This document shows, piece after piece, positions 8,547-21,890 of a stretch of DNA of 60,091 nucleotides (position 1 is the first letter of the stretch; each line of letters begins with the position of its first letter). Under the pieces are notes generated by a model, which was not told the origin of the DNA, made no database searches, and worked only from the letters and a program-made list of their open reading frames with translations. The stretch spans positions 1-60,091 of the forward strand of contig JBIKLF010000016.1 in assembly GCA_044359955.1 (NCBI GenBank). Direction: 5' to 3'. Source of the stretch: JACTMZ01 sp044359955 (lineage in GTDB: Bacteria > Verrucomicrobiota > Verrucomicrobiia > Chthoniobacterales > JACTMZ01). Made by a program: the position numbers and the translations under genes.

Positions 8547-9164
8547 ATGAAAAAATATATCATCACAGGTGTCATGGCCGCTCTCGCCGCTACCTCGGCG
8601 TTCGCGGGCACTGCCGCCGTTTCCAAAGAAGTCATTGCAGTTGAGCCTACGTGCCTCTTCCGCGACCAGGAATTCCAGATCGACGCGTTCGGTCTCGGCG
8701 ATTTCTATCGTGGCAACTTCGATATGTCCGGTCGTCCTGCATGGGGCGGCGGTCTTGGCGCCAACTACTTCTTCACGAGGTTCCTCGGCGTCGGTATCGA
8801 GCAAGACCTCTACGGTCGTAACAGCAAGGGCAACGGAGCCCAAGCGAACGACTTCGGTTACACCCGTTGGGCCACCATCGGTAACCTCTTCCTGCGTTAC
8901 CCGATCTGCTCGATGAACCTCGCCCCCTACCTCATGGTCGGCGGCGGCGCCAACTACGGCAACGTGGGCGGCGGCTACGTGGCCCAAGGAGGCCGTCCGA
9001 ACAAGCTTGCCGGTCAGGGCTTCGGCCACGTCGGCGGCGGTCTCGAGTATCGTGTCACCGAGAACATCGGTCTGTTCAGCGACGCCCGCTACCTCTTCTC
9101 AGGGGTGAGCGGCTTGCCGAACAACCAGCTCATGTGGCGCTACGGCCTGCGCTTCGCGTTCTAA
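8547..9164 (+). CDS. Outer-membrane beta-barrel protein
   Basis: 205 residues with a clean signal peptide (MKKYIITGVMAALAATSAFA). The mature protein alternates polar and aromatic residues, has Gly-rich turns (GVGIEQDLYGRN, MVGGGANYGNVGGGY) and ends in Phe (RYGLRFAF), as expected of a small eight-strand barrel. The gene follows ribD after a 106-bp gap and is closed by a strong terminator, so it is probably a separately expressed abundant protein. Specific function unknown. Confidence 0.78.
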   Translation: MKKYIITGVMAALAATSAFAGTAAVSKEVIAVEPTCLFRDQEFQIDAFGLGDFYRGNFDMSGRPAWGGGLGANYFFTRFLGVGIEQDLYGRNSKGNGAQANDFGYTRWATIGNLFLRYPICSMNLAPYLMVGGGANYGNVGGGYVAQGGRPNKLAGQGFGHVGGGLEYRVTENIGLFSDARYLFSGVSGLPNNQLMWRYGLRFAF

Positions 9165-9187
9165 TTGAACGACTGAACTAATTCACC

Positions 9188-9219
9188 AACGGCGCCGGAG
9201 AAATCTGGCGCCGTTTTTC
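9188..9219 (+). terminator. Rho-independent terminator after the beta-barrel gene
   Basis: Stem acggcgcc (9189-9196) and ggcgccgt (9207-9214) with a 10-base loop, followed by a T run. It is 25 bases after the stop codon. Confidence 0.88.
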
Positions 9220-9300
9220 TTTGCCCGAAAGGACCGCGGGCCAACCATACATCCGCCGCGTCCCTAACGGGGGCGGTAAAGTTTAAGCCGAAAAACGCAG

Positions 9301-9340
9301 TTGAAAGTTGAGGGACTGAGCAGGAGCGACTGACATCAAT
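9301..9340. repeat. Dispersed 40-bp repeat, copy 1
   Basis: Includes gagggactgagcaggagcg. A second copy at 58659-58698 matches at about 35 of 40 positions. Neither copy is in a gene. Confidence 0.75.
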
Positions 9341-9433
9341 GGCCTGACTCACGCTTAGCCGTAACGATGCAGGAGGTCGGGACAAACCGAGCCCAACCGA
9401 CCGCACGCCTCCATCAGAAGGGCAGCGGTTCGG

Positions 9434-9502
9434 AAAAGTAGAAGCGGCGTCCCCGCCGCTTAACCCCGGACGACAAGCGGCGGGGACGCCGCTTCTACTT
9501 TT
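9434..9502. repeat. Long perfect hairpin repeat, copy 1
   Basis: Perfect 28-base inverted arms (9434-9461 and 9475-9502) around a 13-base loop, core gaagcggcgtccccgccgct. A near-identical copy with the same loop size is at 29634-29696 after parA. The shared loop and arms point to one mobile or amplified family. Confidence 0.9.
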
Positions 9503-9618
9503 TGCCTTTGACGGCATCGTTACGACTTACACCAAGGGCCCGGCGCCTTGGGACTTTATCCTTCGGCCCCGGGGCAGGGTCGGACCTCCGGCGCCGACCG
9601 CGAACATTCTCTGGGACT

Positions 9619-9665
9619 CGGGCGTCTCGCCCGTTTTCCGAAAGACCATGCGGGCGGGACGCCCG
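9619..9665. repeat. Inverted repeat cgggcgtctcgcccg
   Basis: Arms 9619-9633 and 9651-9665 match at 14 of 15 positions. Each arm is itself partly self-complementary. It is followed by gtgccccctg, also present near 235 in the window. Confidence 0.65.
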
Positions 9666-9750
9666 TGCCCCCTGCCCAAACCAGAAGTCGACTCGCCCGG
9701 CGGGTCCGCCGTAACGCGAGTTACTCGGGAGTCCCTCCTTCCCCTCGCCA

Positions 9751-9842
9751 AAGCGGCGGCCAGCCGCCGCACTCCAAAACGTCCTCACCGTAAAAATTTT
9801 GGAGTGCGGTGGCGGAGGGCGCCAGCCCGAAGCCACCGCTTT
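9751..9842. repeat. Palindromic repeat of the ttggagtgcggtgg family (inverted pair)
   Basis: cgccgcactccaaaac on the left and ttttggagtgcggtggcg on the right form an imperfect inverted pair, with an inserted ggagggcgccagcccgaag in the right copy. Related to 5551-5583 and 57070-57152. Confidence 0.7.
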
Positions 9843-9943
9843 CAAAAAGGGCAAGACTGTCTCTGTGGCTCCTGCGGCTTTTTCCTGTCCGAGCACACCG
9901 CCTGTCGTTCCGGCGCCGGGGACGGCCGTTGAGGACTCAGGAA

Positions 9944-9968
9944 CCGGCGGTCACAGACCGACGCTACA
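9944..9968. repeat. cggcggtctgtgaccg family repeat
   Basis: ccggcggtcacagaccgacg followed by ctaca, the inverse of the unit tgtagcggcggtctgtgacc found at 53899 and, as a variant, at 34022-34046. It lies just downstream of the tsf stop on the minus strand. Confidence 0.7.
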
Positions 9969-9987
9969 AAAAGACCGACAGAAAGGA

Positions 9988-10605
9988 CTACTCCGCGGCC
10001 GGTTCGTCCACCACGCCTTCACCGACCATGTAGCGGGTGAAGCGGCGGATGACGATATTTTCGCCCAGTTCGGAAATTTTCGACTTCACCAAGTCGGCAA
10101 TGGTCACATCCGGATTCTTGATGAAGGGCTGCTCCATCAGGCAGATGGTGCCGTAGAACTTTTCGACTTTGCCTTCGACAATTTTGTCCACGATGTTGGC
10201 CGGCTTGCCTTCGACTTGCTGACGGAAGATGGCCTTCTCCCGCTCGATTTCGGACTGGTCGACCTGCTCGCGGGAGACACAGGTCGGATTGGCCGCGGCG
10301 ATATGCAGGGTGATGTCTTTGACCAATTCGCGGAACTTCTCGTTCTTGGCCACGAAGTCGGTCTCGCAATTGACCTCGACCAGCACGCCAACCTTGCCCT
10401 GCAGGTGAATGTAGGAGGCTACGATCCCCTCCTTGGCGCTGCGCGAGGCTTTCTTGCCGGCTGAGGCAATGCCTTTGGCGCGGAGAAGATCCTCGGCTTT
10501 GCTCAGGTCGCCGCCCGCTTCGGTCAGCGCACGCTTGCAGTCCATCATTCCCGCGTTGGTCTTTTCGCGGAGTTCACGGACGAGTTGGGGTGAGATGTCG
10601 GACAT
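9988..10605 (-). CDS. tsf: Elongation factor Ts
   Basis: 205 residues, the short form of EF-Ts, which releases GDP from EF-Tu. The N-terminal helical motif VRELREKTNAGMMDCKRAL and the core CETDFVAKNEKF are both present. It lies 67 bp after rpsB, the near-universal partner arrangement, and here both follow rpoC. Confidence 0.96.
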   Translation of the reverse strand: MSDISPQLVRELREKTNAGMMDCKRALTEAGGDLSKAEDLLRAKGIASAGKKASRSAKEGIVASYIHLQGKVGVLVEVNCETDFVAKNEKFRELVKDITLHIAAANPTCVSREQVDQSEIEREKAIFRQQVEGKPANIVDKIVEGKVEKFYGTICLMEQPFIKNPDVTIADLVKSKISELGENIVIRRFTRYMVGEGVVDEPAAE

Positions 10606-10672
10606 GCGGAAAAAGTTTTAGGTTTTAAGTTTGTAAGTTTTAAGCCGATCCGCAGCGGGGCTGCTTGATCCT

Positions 10673-11401
10673 TTATTCCGCGACTCCGGAGAGGGCGGTG
10701 TCCGCTTTTTTCTCGCGGATCCCGGATGCGCCTTTGATCGCCTCGACCAGTTTGGTCAGCACCACGCGGATGGAGCGGATGGCGTCGTCATTCCCGGCGA
10801 TCGGATAATCGATCACCTCGGGGTCGCAATTGGTATCCACGATGGCCACCACCGGGATGCGGAGGCGGTTCGCTTCACGCACGGCGATGTCTTCGCGGGT
10901 GGTATCGATCACGACCACGGCATTCGGGAGTTTGTCCATCTCGCGCAGGCCGGCGAGGTTCTTCATCAGCCGGGCCAACTCGCGGCGCAGGGAGGCTTGC
11001 TCCTTCTTGCCGATTTTGGACAGGCCGGGACCCTTCAGCTTTTTCTCGATCTCATGGAGACGGGCCACGCTCTTGCGGATGGTCGTGAGGTTGGTCAGGG
11101 TGCCGCCGAGCCAGCGGTTGTGGACGTAGAATTGTCCGCAGGATTCGGCCGCTTCCTTGATCGCCTCCTGGGCCTGCTTTTTGCAGCCGACAAAGAGGAC
11201 TTTGCCGCCGCCGGCGACGATACCGGCGAGGAATTTGCTCGCGCGGTCGAGTTGCTCGACCGTCTGGCTGACGTCGATGATGTAGATGTCGTTTTTCTCT
11301 TCGAGGATAAATTCCCGCATTTTCGGGTTCCAGCGCTTGGTCTGGTGTCCGTAGTGGACGCCGGATTCGAGGAGTTCGGTGATCAGTTCGATGGATGCCA
11401 T
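10673..11401 (-). CDS. rpsB: 30S ribosomal protein S2
   Basis: 242 residues. Characteristic S2 stretches: LLESGVHYGHQTKRWNPKM, IIDVSQT, FVGCKKQA and IPVVAIVDTNCDPEVIDYPI. It begins 15 bp after the rpoC stop and is followed by tsf, so it is probably co-transcribed with the RNA polymerase genes. Binds the 30S head-platform region and bridges protein S1. Confidence 0.97.
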   Translation of the reverse strand: MASIELITELLESGVHYGHQTKRWNPKMREFILEEKNDIYIIDVSQTVEQLDRASKFLAGIVAGGGKVLFVGCKKQAQEAIKEAAESCGQFYVHNRWLGGTLTNLTTIRKSVARLHEIEKKLKGPGLSKIGKKEQASLRRELARLMKNLAGLREMDKLPNAVVVIDTTREDIAVREANRLRIPVVAIVDTNCDPEVIDYPIAGNDDAIRSIRVVLTKLVEAIKGASGIREKKADTALSGVAE

Positions 11402-11416
11402 GGTCTTGTCTTGGGT

Positions 11417-15529
<4,113 letters not shown>

Positions 15530-15555
15530 GATTTTTCTTTGGTCCCGTTGCGTGG

Positions 15556-18500
15556 TCAGGCCACGAGGTCGGCGGCAACGTGGCCGGGTCGGCCGGCTTT
15601 GACGTCGAGTCCGAGGCTCTTCATTTCTTTGATCAGCACGTTGAAGGATTCCGGTGTGCCGGCCTCCAACGAGTTGTCACCTTTGACGATGGATTCGTAG
15701 ATGCGGGTGCGGCCCTGCACGTCGTCAGATTTGACGGTGAGCAGTTCCTGCAGCGTGTAAGCGGCGCCGTAGGCTTGGAGGGCCCAGACTTCCATTTCGC
15801 CGAAGCGCTGGCCGCCGTATTGCGCCTTGCCGCCCAACGGTTGCTGGGTGACGAGCGAGTAGGGTCCGACCGCGCGGGCGTGGATTTTGTCCGCGACCAA
15901 GTGACCCAGCTTCATCATGTAGATGTAGCCGACCACGACTTCCTGCTCGAAGGCATCGCCGGTGCGGCCGTCGTGCACGATGGCTTTGCCGTTGGGTTGC
16001 ACCCAGGTGAAGCCGTCGACCTTGCTGGCCTGCTTCATGTAATCGAAGATTTTCTCCTCGTTGATGCCGTCGAAGACCGGCGTGGCCACTTTGAATCCGA
16101 GCGCCTTGGCCGCAATGCCGAGGTGGGTCTCGAGGACCTGCCCGACGTTCATGCGGCTCGGCACGCCGAGCGGGTTGAGCACGATGTCAACCGGGGTGCC
16201 GTCGGCGAGGAAAGGCATGTCCTCCTCGGGCACAATCTTGGCGACCACACCCTTGTTGCCGTGGCGTCCGGCCATCTTGTCGCCCACGCTGAGCTTGCGC
16301 TTGCTGGCGATGTAAACTTTGACCTGCTTGACGATGCCGGGATCGACTTCGTCGCCGCTTTCCACGCGCATCATGTTCTCCTCGCGCTCGTGCTGGAGGT
16401 CGTCGAAGCGGTGGCGGTATTGGCCGATAATTTCGAGGATCTTGTTGCGGATCGGGCTCGGGTCGATTTCGACTTGATTGTAAACGCCGGCCAATTTGCG
16501 CAGGAGCGTTTTGGTGATCTTGCGGTTGGCCGGAATGATGATCTCGCCACTCTCGCCATTGACCACGTCGAGCGGGATTTTCTCGCCGAGCAGAACGTTC
16601 GAGAGCGCTTCGGTCAACTGCTCGTGAAGTTCATCGCTGCGCTTTTTATAGTCCTCGTCGAGTTGCTTGGCGTGCTTCTTGGCCTCGGTCGGCGAGAGCT
16701 TCGATTTGGCCAGCTCCTTTTTGGCCGAGACCTTGACGTCCATGACGATACCGTAAGTTCCGGAAGGCACGGTGAGCGAAGTGTCTTTCACGTCAGCCGC
16801 CTTCTCGCCGAAGATAGCCCGCAGGAGGCGCTCTTCGGGAGCGAGTTCGGTTTCGCTCTTCGGGGTGATTTTGCCGACCAGAATGTCGCCGGGTTTCACT
16901 TCCGCGCCGATCCGGACCACGCCGTCGGGTCCGAGGTTGCGCAGGGCTTCTTCGCCCACGTTCGGGATGTCACGGGTGATTTCCTCCGGTCCGAGCTTGG
17001 TGTCGCGGGCGCCGATTTCGAATTCGTCGATGTGGATCGAGGTGTAAATGTCCTCTTTGACAACGCGCTCGCTGATCATGATGGCGTCCTCGAAGTTGTA
17101 TCCGCTCCAAGGCATGAACGCGACGAGCACGTTGCGTCCGAGGGCGAGTTCGCCCTTCTCCGTGCACGGGCCGTCGGCGATAACTTCGTCCTTTTTGACG
17201 GATTGTCCTTTTTTGACGATCGGATGCTGGTTGATGCACGTGCTGCTGTTCGAGCGCATGAATTTGCGCAGTTCGTAAACGTGAACGTGTTTTTCCGGGT
17301 CGCTCTTGATCTTGCGCTTGCCTTCGGGCAGGCGGCCATCTTTGGTCACGATGATCTGGTCTGCCGTGACCGAAGCCACCTTGCCCGACTCCTCGGCAAT
17401 CACGACAGCCTTCGAATCGCGGGCCACACGGCCTTCGAGGCCGGTGCCGACGAGCGGCGAATCGGAGCGGAGAAGCGGAACGCCCTGGCGCTGCATGTTC
17501 GAGCCCATGAGGGCGCGGTTGGCGTCATCGTGCTCGAGGAACGGAATGAGGCCGGCCGCCACGGAAACGAGCTGTTTCGGCGAGACGTCCATGTAGTGGA
17601 CCTTGGCCGGTTCCACTTCGAGGAAGTCGCCGCGGTAACGGACGGAAACTTTGTCGCCGACCAATTTGCCGTGGCCATCAACCACCGAATTCGCTTGGGC
17701 CACGAGGAAGTTCTCTTCTTTGTCGGCCGGGAGATATTCGATGGAGTCGCTGACGCGCCCGTTGGTCACCTTGCGGTAAGGGGTTTCAATGAAACCGAAA
17801 TCGTTGATGCGCGCAAAGGTGCTGAGCGAGCTGATCAGTCCGATGTTCGGGCCTTCCGGCGTTTCGATCGGGCAAATGCGGCCGTAGTGCGACGGATGCA
17901 CGTCGCGGACTTCGAATCCGGCACGGTCGCGGCTGAGACCGCCGGGCCCGAGGGCGGAAAGGCGGCGTTTGTGGGTCAGCTCGGACAGCGGGTTTGTCTG
18001 GTCCATGAACTGGCTCAACTGCGAGCGTCCGAAGAAATCACGGACCACGCCGCTGAGAGCTTTTGGATTGATCAGTTTGGAAGGCGTGATGTGTTCGAGG
18101 GCGGAATCGAACAAAGTCATGCGCTCTTTGACTACGCGCTCCGTGCGGGCCAAACCGGTGCGGCACTGGTTGGCGAGAAGTTCGCCCACGGTGCGGACGC
18201 GACGGCTGCCGAGGTGATCGATGTCGTCGACCATCCCCTCCTCACGCTTGAGTTCGAGCAGGTGCCTGACCGCGGCGACAAAATCCTCGCGGGTCATCAC
18301 GCGATTTTCGTCCGCGACATTCAGATTGAGCTTGAGATTGATTTTGTGACGTCCGACGCGACCGAGGTCGTATTTTTTCGGATCGAAGAACATGCGCTTG
18401 AGCATGCTCTTGGCATTGGCCACAGTTGGTGGGTCGCCGGGGCGCAGCTTGCGATAAATATCCTTGAGGGCCTCTTCCTCGTTGTGCGCGGGATCCTTGC

Positions 18501-19350
18501 GGAGCGACTTGATGATGGTTTCATCAGCCGAGACGTCAACCACGCTCACCTTGGCAATGCCGGCGGCGAGGAGACGGGCAATAGTCGCTTTGTTCAGCGG
18601 TTCGAAAGCATTGGCCAGAACGATCTCGCCGTCCTTGATGTCTTCGACCAGCACCTTGCTCGCGAGTTCGTCCTCATCGAGGCGGCCGGTGAGCTTGAGA
18701 TCCTGCGGCGTGTAAAAGAGGCCGACAATGTCCTTGTCGGACGGATAACCCATGGCGCGCAGGAACGTGGTGGCCAAAAATTTACGGCGGCGCTTGCGGC
18801 GGTCCATGTAAACATAAAGCAAATCGTTCGTGTCGAACTGGACTTCGACCCAAGACCCGCGGTCGGGAATGATGCGGAAGCTGTAGAGGATTTTGCCGTT
18901 GGCGTGGATGGTTGACTCAAAGCAGATGCCGGGTGAACGGTGCAACTGGCTGACGATGACGCGCTCGGCGCCGTTGATGACGAACGTGCCCTGCGGGGTC
19001 ATGAGCGGGAGTTCGCCCATGTAAACTTTTTCTTCCTTGGTCCCCTTCTCGTCCTTGAAACGGAAAGTCACGTGCAGCGGCGCGCTGAAGGTCTCGCCTT
19101 CGCGCTGGGCCTCGAGCGAGCTGAGCTTCGGCGTGCCGATGTCATAGCCCGTGTATTCGAGCACCATCTTCTCGTCGTAACTGGGGATGGGGAAGACTTC
19201 GCGAAAAACGGCCTCGAGGCCGGTGTTCTTGCGCTTGGATGGCGCGACGCCCTCCTGCAAAAATTCCTTGTAGGAATCGACCTGCAACTCGATGAGGTTG
19301 GGCGCTTCCGTGGTTTCCTTGAGTTTGCCGAAGTAGAGACGATCAGACAT
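15556..19350 (-). CDS. rpoB: DNA-directed RNA polymerase beta subunit
   Basis: 1264 residues. ATG 19350 (MSDRLYFGKLKETTEAPNLI) is preferred over a longer in-frame start because it matches the usual N-terminus. Seen: the rifampicin-region SQLSQFMDQTNPLSELTHKRRLSALGPGG, GRICPIETPEGPNIGLI, KGVVAKIVPEEDMPF and the C-terminal GGQRFGEMEVWALQAYGA. A 243-bp spacer with a strong hairpin separates it from rplL. Confidence 0.98.
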   Translation of the reverse strand: MSDRLYFGKLKETTEAPNLIELQVDSYKEFLQEGVAPSKRKNTGLEAVFREVFPIPSYDEKMVLEYTGYDIGTPKLSSLEAQREGETFSAPLHVTFRFKDEKGTKEEKVYMGELPLMTPQGTFVINGAERVIVSQLHRSPGICFESTIHANGKILYSFRIIPDRGSWVEVQFDTNDLLYVYMDRRKRRRKFLATTFLRAMGYPSDKDIVGLFYTPQDLKLTGRLDEDELASKVLVEDIKDGEIVLANAFEPLNKATIARLLAAGIAKVSVVDVSADETIIKSLRKDPAHNEEEALKDIYRKLRPGDPPTVANAKSMLKRMFFDPKKYDLGRVGRHKINLKLNLNVADENRVMTREDFVAAVRHLLELKREEGMVDDIDHLGSRRVRTVGELLANQCRTGLARTERVVKERMTLFDSALEHITPSKLINPKALSGVVRDFFGRSQLSQFMDQTNPLSELTHKRRLSALGPGGLSRDRAGFEVRDVHPSHYGRICPIETPEGPNIGLISSLSTFARINDFGFIETPYRKVTNGRVSDSIEYLPADKEENFLVAQANSVVDGHGKLVGDKVSVRYRGDFLEVEPAKVHYMDVSPKQLVSVAAGLIPFLEHDDANRALMGSNMQRQGVPLLRSDSPLVGTGLEGRVARDSKAVVIAEESGKVASVTADQIIVTKDGRLPEGKRKIKSDPEKHVHVYELRKFMRSNSSTCINQHPIVKKGQSVKKDEVIADGPCTEKGELALGRNVLVAFMPWSGYNFEDAIMISERVVKEDIYTSIHIDEFEIGARDTKLGPEEITRDIPNVGEEALRNLGPDGVVRIGAEVKPGDILVGKITPKSETELAPEERLLRAIFGEKAADVKDTSLTVPSGTYGIVMDVKVSAKKELAKSKLSPTEAKKHAKQLDEDYKKRSDELHEQLTEALSNVLLGEKIPLDVVNGESGEIIIPANRKITKTLLRKLAGVYNQVEIDPSPIRNKILEIIGQYRHRFDDLQHEREENMMRVESGDEVDPGIVKQVKVYIASKRKLSVGDKMAGRHGNKGVVAKIVPEEDMPFLADGTPVDIVLNPLGVPSRMNVGQVLETHLGIAAKALGFKVATPVFDGINEEKIFDYMKQASKVDGFTWVQPNGKAIVHDGRTGDAFEQEVVVGYIYMMKLGHLVADKIHARAVGPYSLVTQQPLGGKAQYGGQRFGEMEVWALQAYGAAYTLQELLTVKSDDVQGRTRIYESIVKGDNSLEAGTPESFNVLIKEMKSLGLDVKAGRPGHVAADLVA

Positions 19351-19539
19351 GAATGCGGGTGGTGGTTGTTGCGCGGAGCGCTGGTCTATTTCCCGGCCGC
19401 GCCGAAAATGCCGGTGAGACAAAACATCCCCACGCCGGCCGACCGGGCGCGCAAGCGCCACGATGACTCAGAGTAGGGTGTCAAGCTTTGGACAATGGTT
19501 CGACGGGATTCCCGGGACAGACTCTGCACTATGATGGGC

Positions 19540-19586
19540 TCCCGGGCGGGGGTCAAGGGAAAAAATTCCCTTTTTCCCGCCCGGGA
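19540..19586 (-). promoter_or_regulatory. Hairpin between rplL and rpoB, likely attenuator
   Basis: Perfect 11-bp outer arms tcccgggcggg (19540-19550) and cccgcccggga (19576-19586) enclose an inner palindrome ggga...tccc (19558-19570). It lies 7 bases past the rplL stop. No T run follows in the transcribed direction, so partial termination or RNA processing is more likely than full termination; in E. coli the same gap holds an attenuator and an RNase III site. Confidence 0.55.
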
Positions 19587-19593
19587 AGCAGAT

Positions 19594-19974
19594 TTACTTG
19601 ATTTCGACCTTGGCGCCAGACGCTTCGACCTTTTTCTTGATCTCTTCGGCTTCTTCCTTGGTCACGCCCTCTTTCAAGGGCTTGGGAGCGCCTTCGACCA
19701 GGGCCTTGGCGTCGGCCAAGCCCAGTCCGGGCACGGCGGCACGGACCTCTTTGATCACGGCGATTTTGTTCCCGCCAGCTTCGACGAGGATGACGTCGAA
19801 GGAGGTCTTCTCCTCCGCAGGGGCGGCGGCCCCACCAGCGGCGGGCGCGGCGGCAGCGGCCACCGGGGCGGCGGCACTGACTCCCCATTTTTCCTCGAGG
19901 GCTTTGACGAGTTCGGACACCTCCAAAACGGTCAGGCCGCTCAGTTGGTCCACGATAGTTTCAATATTAGCCAT
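19594..19974 (-). CDS. rplL: 50S ribosomal protein L7/L12
   Basis: 126 residues: N-terminal dimerisation helix (IETIVDQLSGLTVLEVSELVKALEEKWGV), Ala-rich hinge, and the C-terminal domain (EKTSFDVILVEAGGNKIAVIKEVR...GLGLADAKALVEGAPKPLKEGV). Forms the ribosomal stalk that recruits translation GTPases. A 175-bp gap, longer than usual, precedes it. Confidence 0.97.
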   Translation of the reverse strand: MANIETIVDQLSGLTVLEVSELVKALEEKWGVSAAAPVAAAAAPAAGGAAAPAEEKTSFDVILVEAGGNKIAVIKEVRAAVPGLGLADAKALVEGAPKPLKEGVTKEEAEEIKKKVEASGAKVEIK

Positions 19975-20149
19975 ACTTTCTGTCTAGCGGCCGCCTCGGC
20001 ATCTGCCTCCGCGGCCTGCTTCCTTGGTTGTGGTATTGTCGCGCGCCGGGGCTCCGGCGAATTTGAGGCGGACAGCCGTCCGACCGACAAGGAACCGTTT
20101 CTGTTTGGTTTCCTCCGCGCGGTGACAAAGCAACCGCCCGGAAAAATTT

Positions 20150-20671
20150 TCAGGCCGCCCCTCCCCCGGCGTCGACTTTGGCCTTGAGCACCCGCGCGAG
20201 ACTCGCGCCGGGCTCGTTGAGGGTGCGCACCAGCTGGCTGGCCGGCATGTTGAGCAGGCCGAGCAACTGGGACTGCAGGACCGGCAGCGGCGGCAGGTCG
20301 GCCATGGCTTGGACCTGTTCGGCGGTGAGCAGTGCGTTGTCCAGGATACCGACCTTGACGGCCAGCTTCTTGAACTCGGCGGCAAAAACTTTGATCACTT
20401 TCGCCGTGGCGCAAATGTCCTGCTCGCCGGTGACGATGGCCGTCTGGCCCGCGAGGGAATCGGACATATCGGGCAGACCGAGTTCGGTCGCGGCGATGCG
20501 CAGCATGGTGTTTTTCACCACATGGCATTCGGCGCCGACGGCCTGGAGGCGGGTGCGGAGCACGGCGAACTGGTCGACCTTGAGCCCGGTGTAATCGGCG
20601 ACCAAAAGGAACGGCGAAGCGTTCAGCTGGTCTTTGAGATCCTTGACGATATTGGCTTTTTCGGGGCGCAT
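20150..20671 (-). CDS. rplJ: 50S ribosomal protein L10
   Basis: 173 residues, starting MRPEKANIVKDLKDQLNASPFLLVADYTGL. Binds 23S rRNA and anchors L7/L12 dimers through its C-terminal helix. It starts only 5 bases after rplA, leaving no room for the L10-binding leader that in many bacteria precedes rplJ. Confidence 0.95.
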   Translation of the reverse strand: MRPEKANIVKDLKDQLNASPFLLVADYTGLKVDQFAVLRTRLQAVGAECHVVKNTMLRIAATELGLPDMSDSLAGQTAIVTGEQDICATAKVIKVFAAEFKKLAVKVGILDNALLTAEQVQAMADLPPLPVLQSQLLGLLNMPASQLVRTLNEPGASLARVLKAKVDAGGGAA

Positions 20672-20676
20672 GGCGG

Positions 20677-21378
20677 TCAGTTCTTGCTGAGGTTGGAGAG
20701 GTCGAGCGCAATGCCCGGGGTCACGGTGGCCGCGAGGGTCACGCTTTCGATGAAAACACCTTTGGCCGTGGGCGGACGCGACTTGGCCACCGCGTCAAGG
20801 ACGACATTGGCATTTTCCACCAGGGCGTCTTCGCTGAAGGAAAACTTGCCGACCGGAATGGCGATGTTGCCGTTCTTGTCGAGTTTGAACTCCACGCGCC
20901 CGGCCTTCACCTCACCCACCGCCTTGGAGGTGTCGTCGGTCACGGTGCCGGTCTTGGGATTGGGCATCAGGCCGCGCGGTCCGAGCACTTTGCCCAGCTT
21001 GCGAACCTCCGCCATGGCCGCCGGGGTCGAAATGGCCACATCAAAGTCGGAAAATCCCTCGATGCACTTTTTGATCATGTCTTCGAAACCGACGAACTCG
21101 GCTCCGGCCGCCTTGGCGGCTTCGGCCGCGGCGCCGGTCGCGAAGACGAGCACGCGGACAGACTTGCCGCTGCCATGCGGGAGCGGCGTGGTGCCGCGGA
21201 CCATTTGGTCGGACTGCTTCGGATCCACTCCCAGGTGCATCGAGAGGGTGACGGTCATGTCATACTTGGCCGGCGGCATGCTCTTGAGCACCTTGATTGC
21301 TTCGGCCAGCGGATACTTCCGCGCGGGATCGACGGCGTCTTTGGCCGCTTTGTAACGTTTGCTTCGGTTTTTTGCCAT
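20677..21378 (-). CDS. rplA: 50S ribosomal protein L1
   Basis: 233 residues with the L1 signature GPRGLMPNPKTGTV and the N-terminal MAKNRSKRYKAAKDAVDPARKY-type segment. Forms the mobile L1 stalk near the E site and in many bacteria represses its own operon. Between rplK (80-bp gap) and rplJ. Confidence 0.97.
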   Translation of the reverse strand: MAKNRSKRYKAAKDAVDPARKYPLAEAIKVLKSMPPAKYDMTVTLSMHLGVDPKQSDQMVRGTTPLPHGSGKSVRVLVFATGAAAEAAKAAGAEFVGFEDMIKKCIEGFSDFDVAISTPAAMAEVRKLGKVLGPRGLMPNPKTGTVTDDTSKAVGEVKAGRVEFKLDKNGNIAIPVGKFSFSEDALVENANVVLDAVAKSRPPTAKGVFIESVTLAATVTPGIALDLSNLSKN

Positions 21379-21458
21379 GGTGTTTTGCAGTGCGAACGAA
21401 CCTCGCGGCTCTCCTGCGGTTGTGCGCCCCGCTGGCGCGGGAGGCGGGTTGATAATTC

Positions 21459-21884
21459 TTATGCCTCCACTTCGACGCCCATTTGGCGGGCGGTGCCGGC
21501 GATGATTTTCATCGCGGCCTCGTCGTCACGGGCATTGAGGTCGTTCATCTTGATCTTCACGATCTCGAGGAGTTGCTTTTTGGTCAGCTTGCCGACCTTG
21601 ATTTTGTTCGGTTCCTTCGAACCGGCGGCAATGCCGGCCACCTTCTTGATCAGGACGGACGCCGGGGGCGACTTGGTGATGAAGGTGAAGGATTTGTCTT
21701 TGTAAACGGTGATGACCACCGGAAGGATGTCGCCGGCCTGCTTTTGCGTGGCGGCGTTGAATTCCTTGCAGAAGGCCATGATGTTGACGCCCTTTTGTCC
21801 GAGCGCCGGGCCGACCGGCGGCGCAGGATTGGCCTGCCCGGCCGGGATCTGCAGTTTGATGGTTCCGACAATTTCTTTAGCCAT
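21459..21884 (-). CDS. rplK: 50S ribosomal protein L11
   Basis: 141 residues. Typical GTIKLQIPAGQANPAPPVGPALG near the N-terminus and the C-terminal RNA-binding domain (SVLIKKVAGIAAGSKEPNK). Part of the GTPase-associated centre. Starts 6 bases after nusG. Confidence 0.97.
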   Translation of the reverse strand: MAKEIVGTIKLQIPAGQANPAPPVGPALGQKGVNIMAFCKEFNAATQKQAGDILPVVITVYKDKSFTFITKSPPASVLIKKVAGIAAGSKEPNKIKVGKLTKKQLLEIVKIKMNDLNARDDEAAMKIIAGTARQMGVEVEA

Positions 21885-21890
21885 AAAATT

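Larger units (their letters stand above)
9220..9987. other. Repeat-built intergenic region without genes
   Basis: Nearly 0.8 kb between the barrel-gene terminator and tsf. I find no ORF with protein-like composition. It is a mosaic of palindromic families also found elsewhere in the window: 9301-9340, 9434-9502, 9619-9665, 9751-9842 and 9944-9968, plus a word near 9375 resembling one at about 243. It probably accumulates mobile hairpin elements. Confidence 0.75.

Noticed and set aside
9220..9987. CRISPR array
   Set aside because: The repeats here are different palindromes at irregular spacing, without a constant repeat and unique spacers, and no cas gene is near.
15580..18915. 1111-residue open frame antisense to rpoB
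   Set aside because: Same reasoning: an antisense shadow with biased composition and no family signature.
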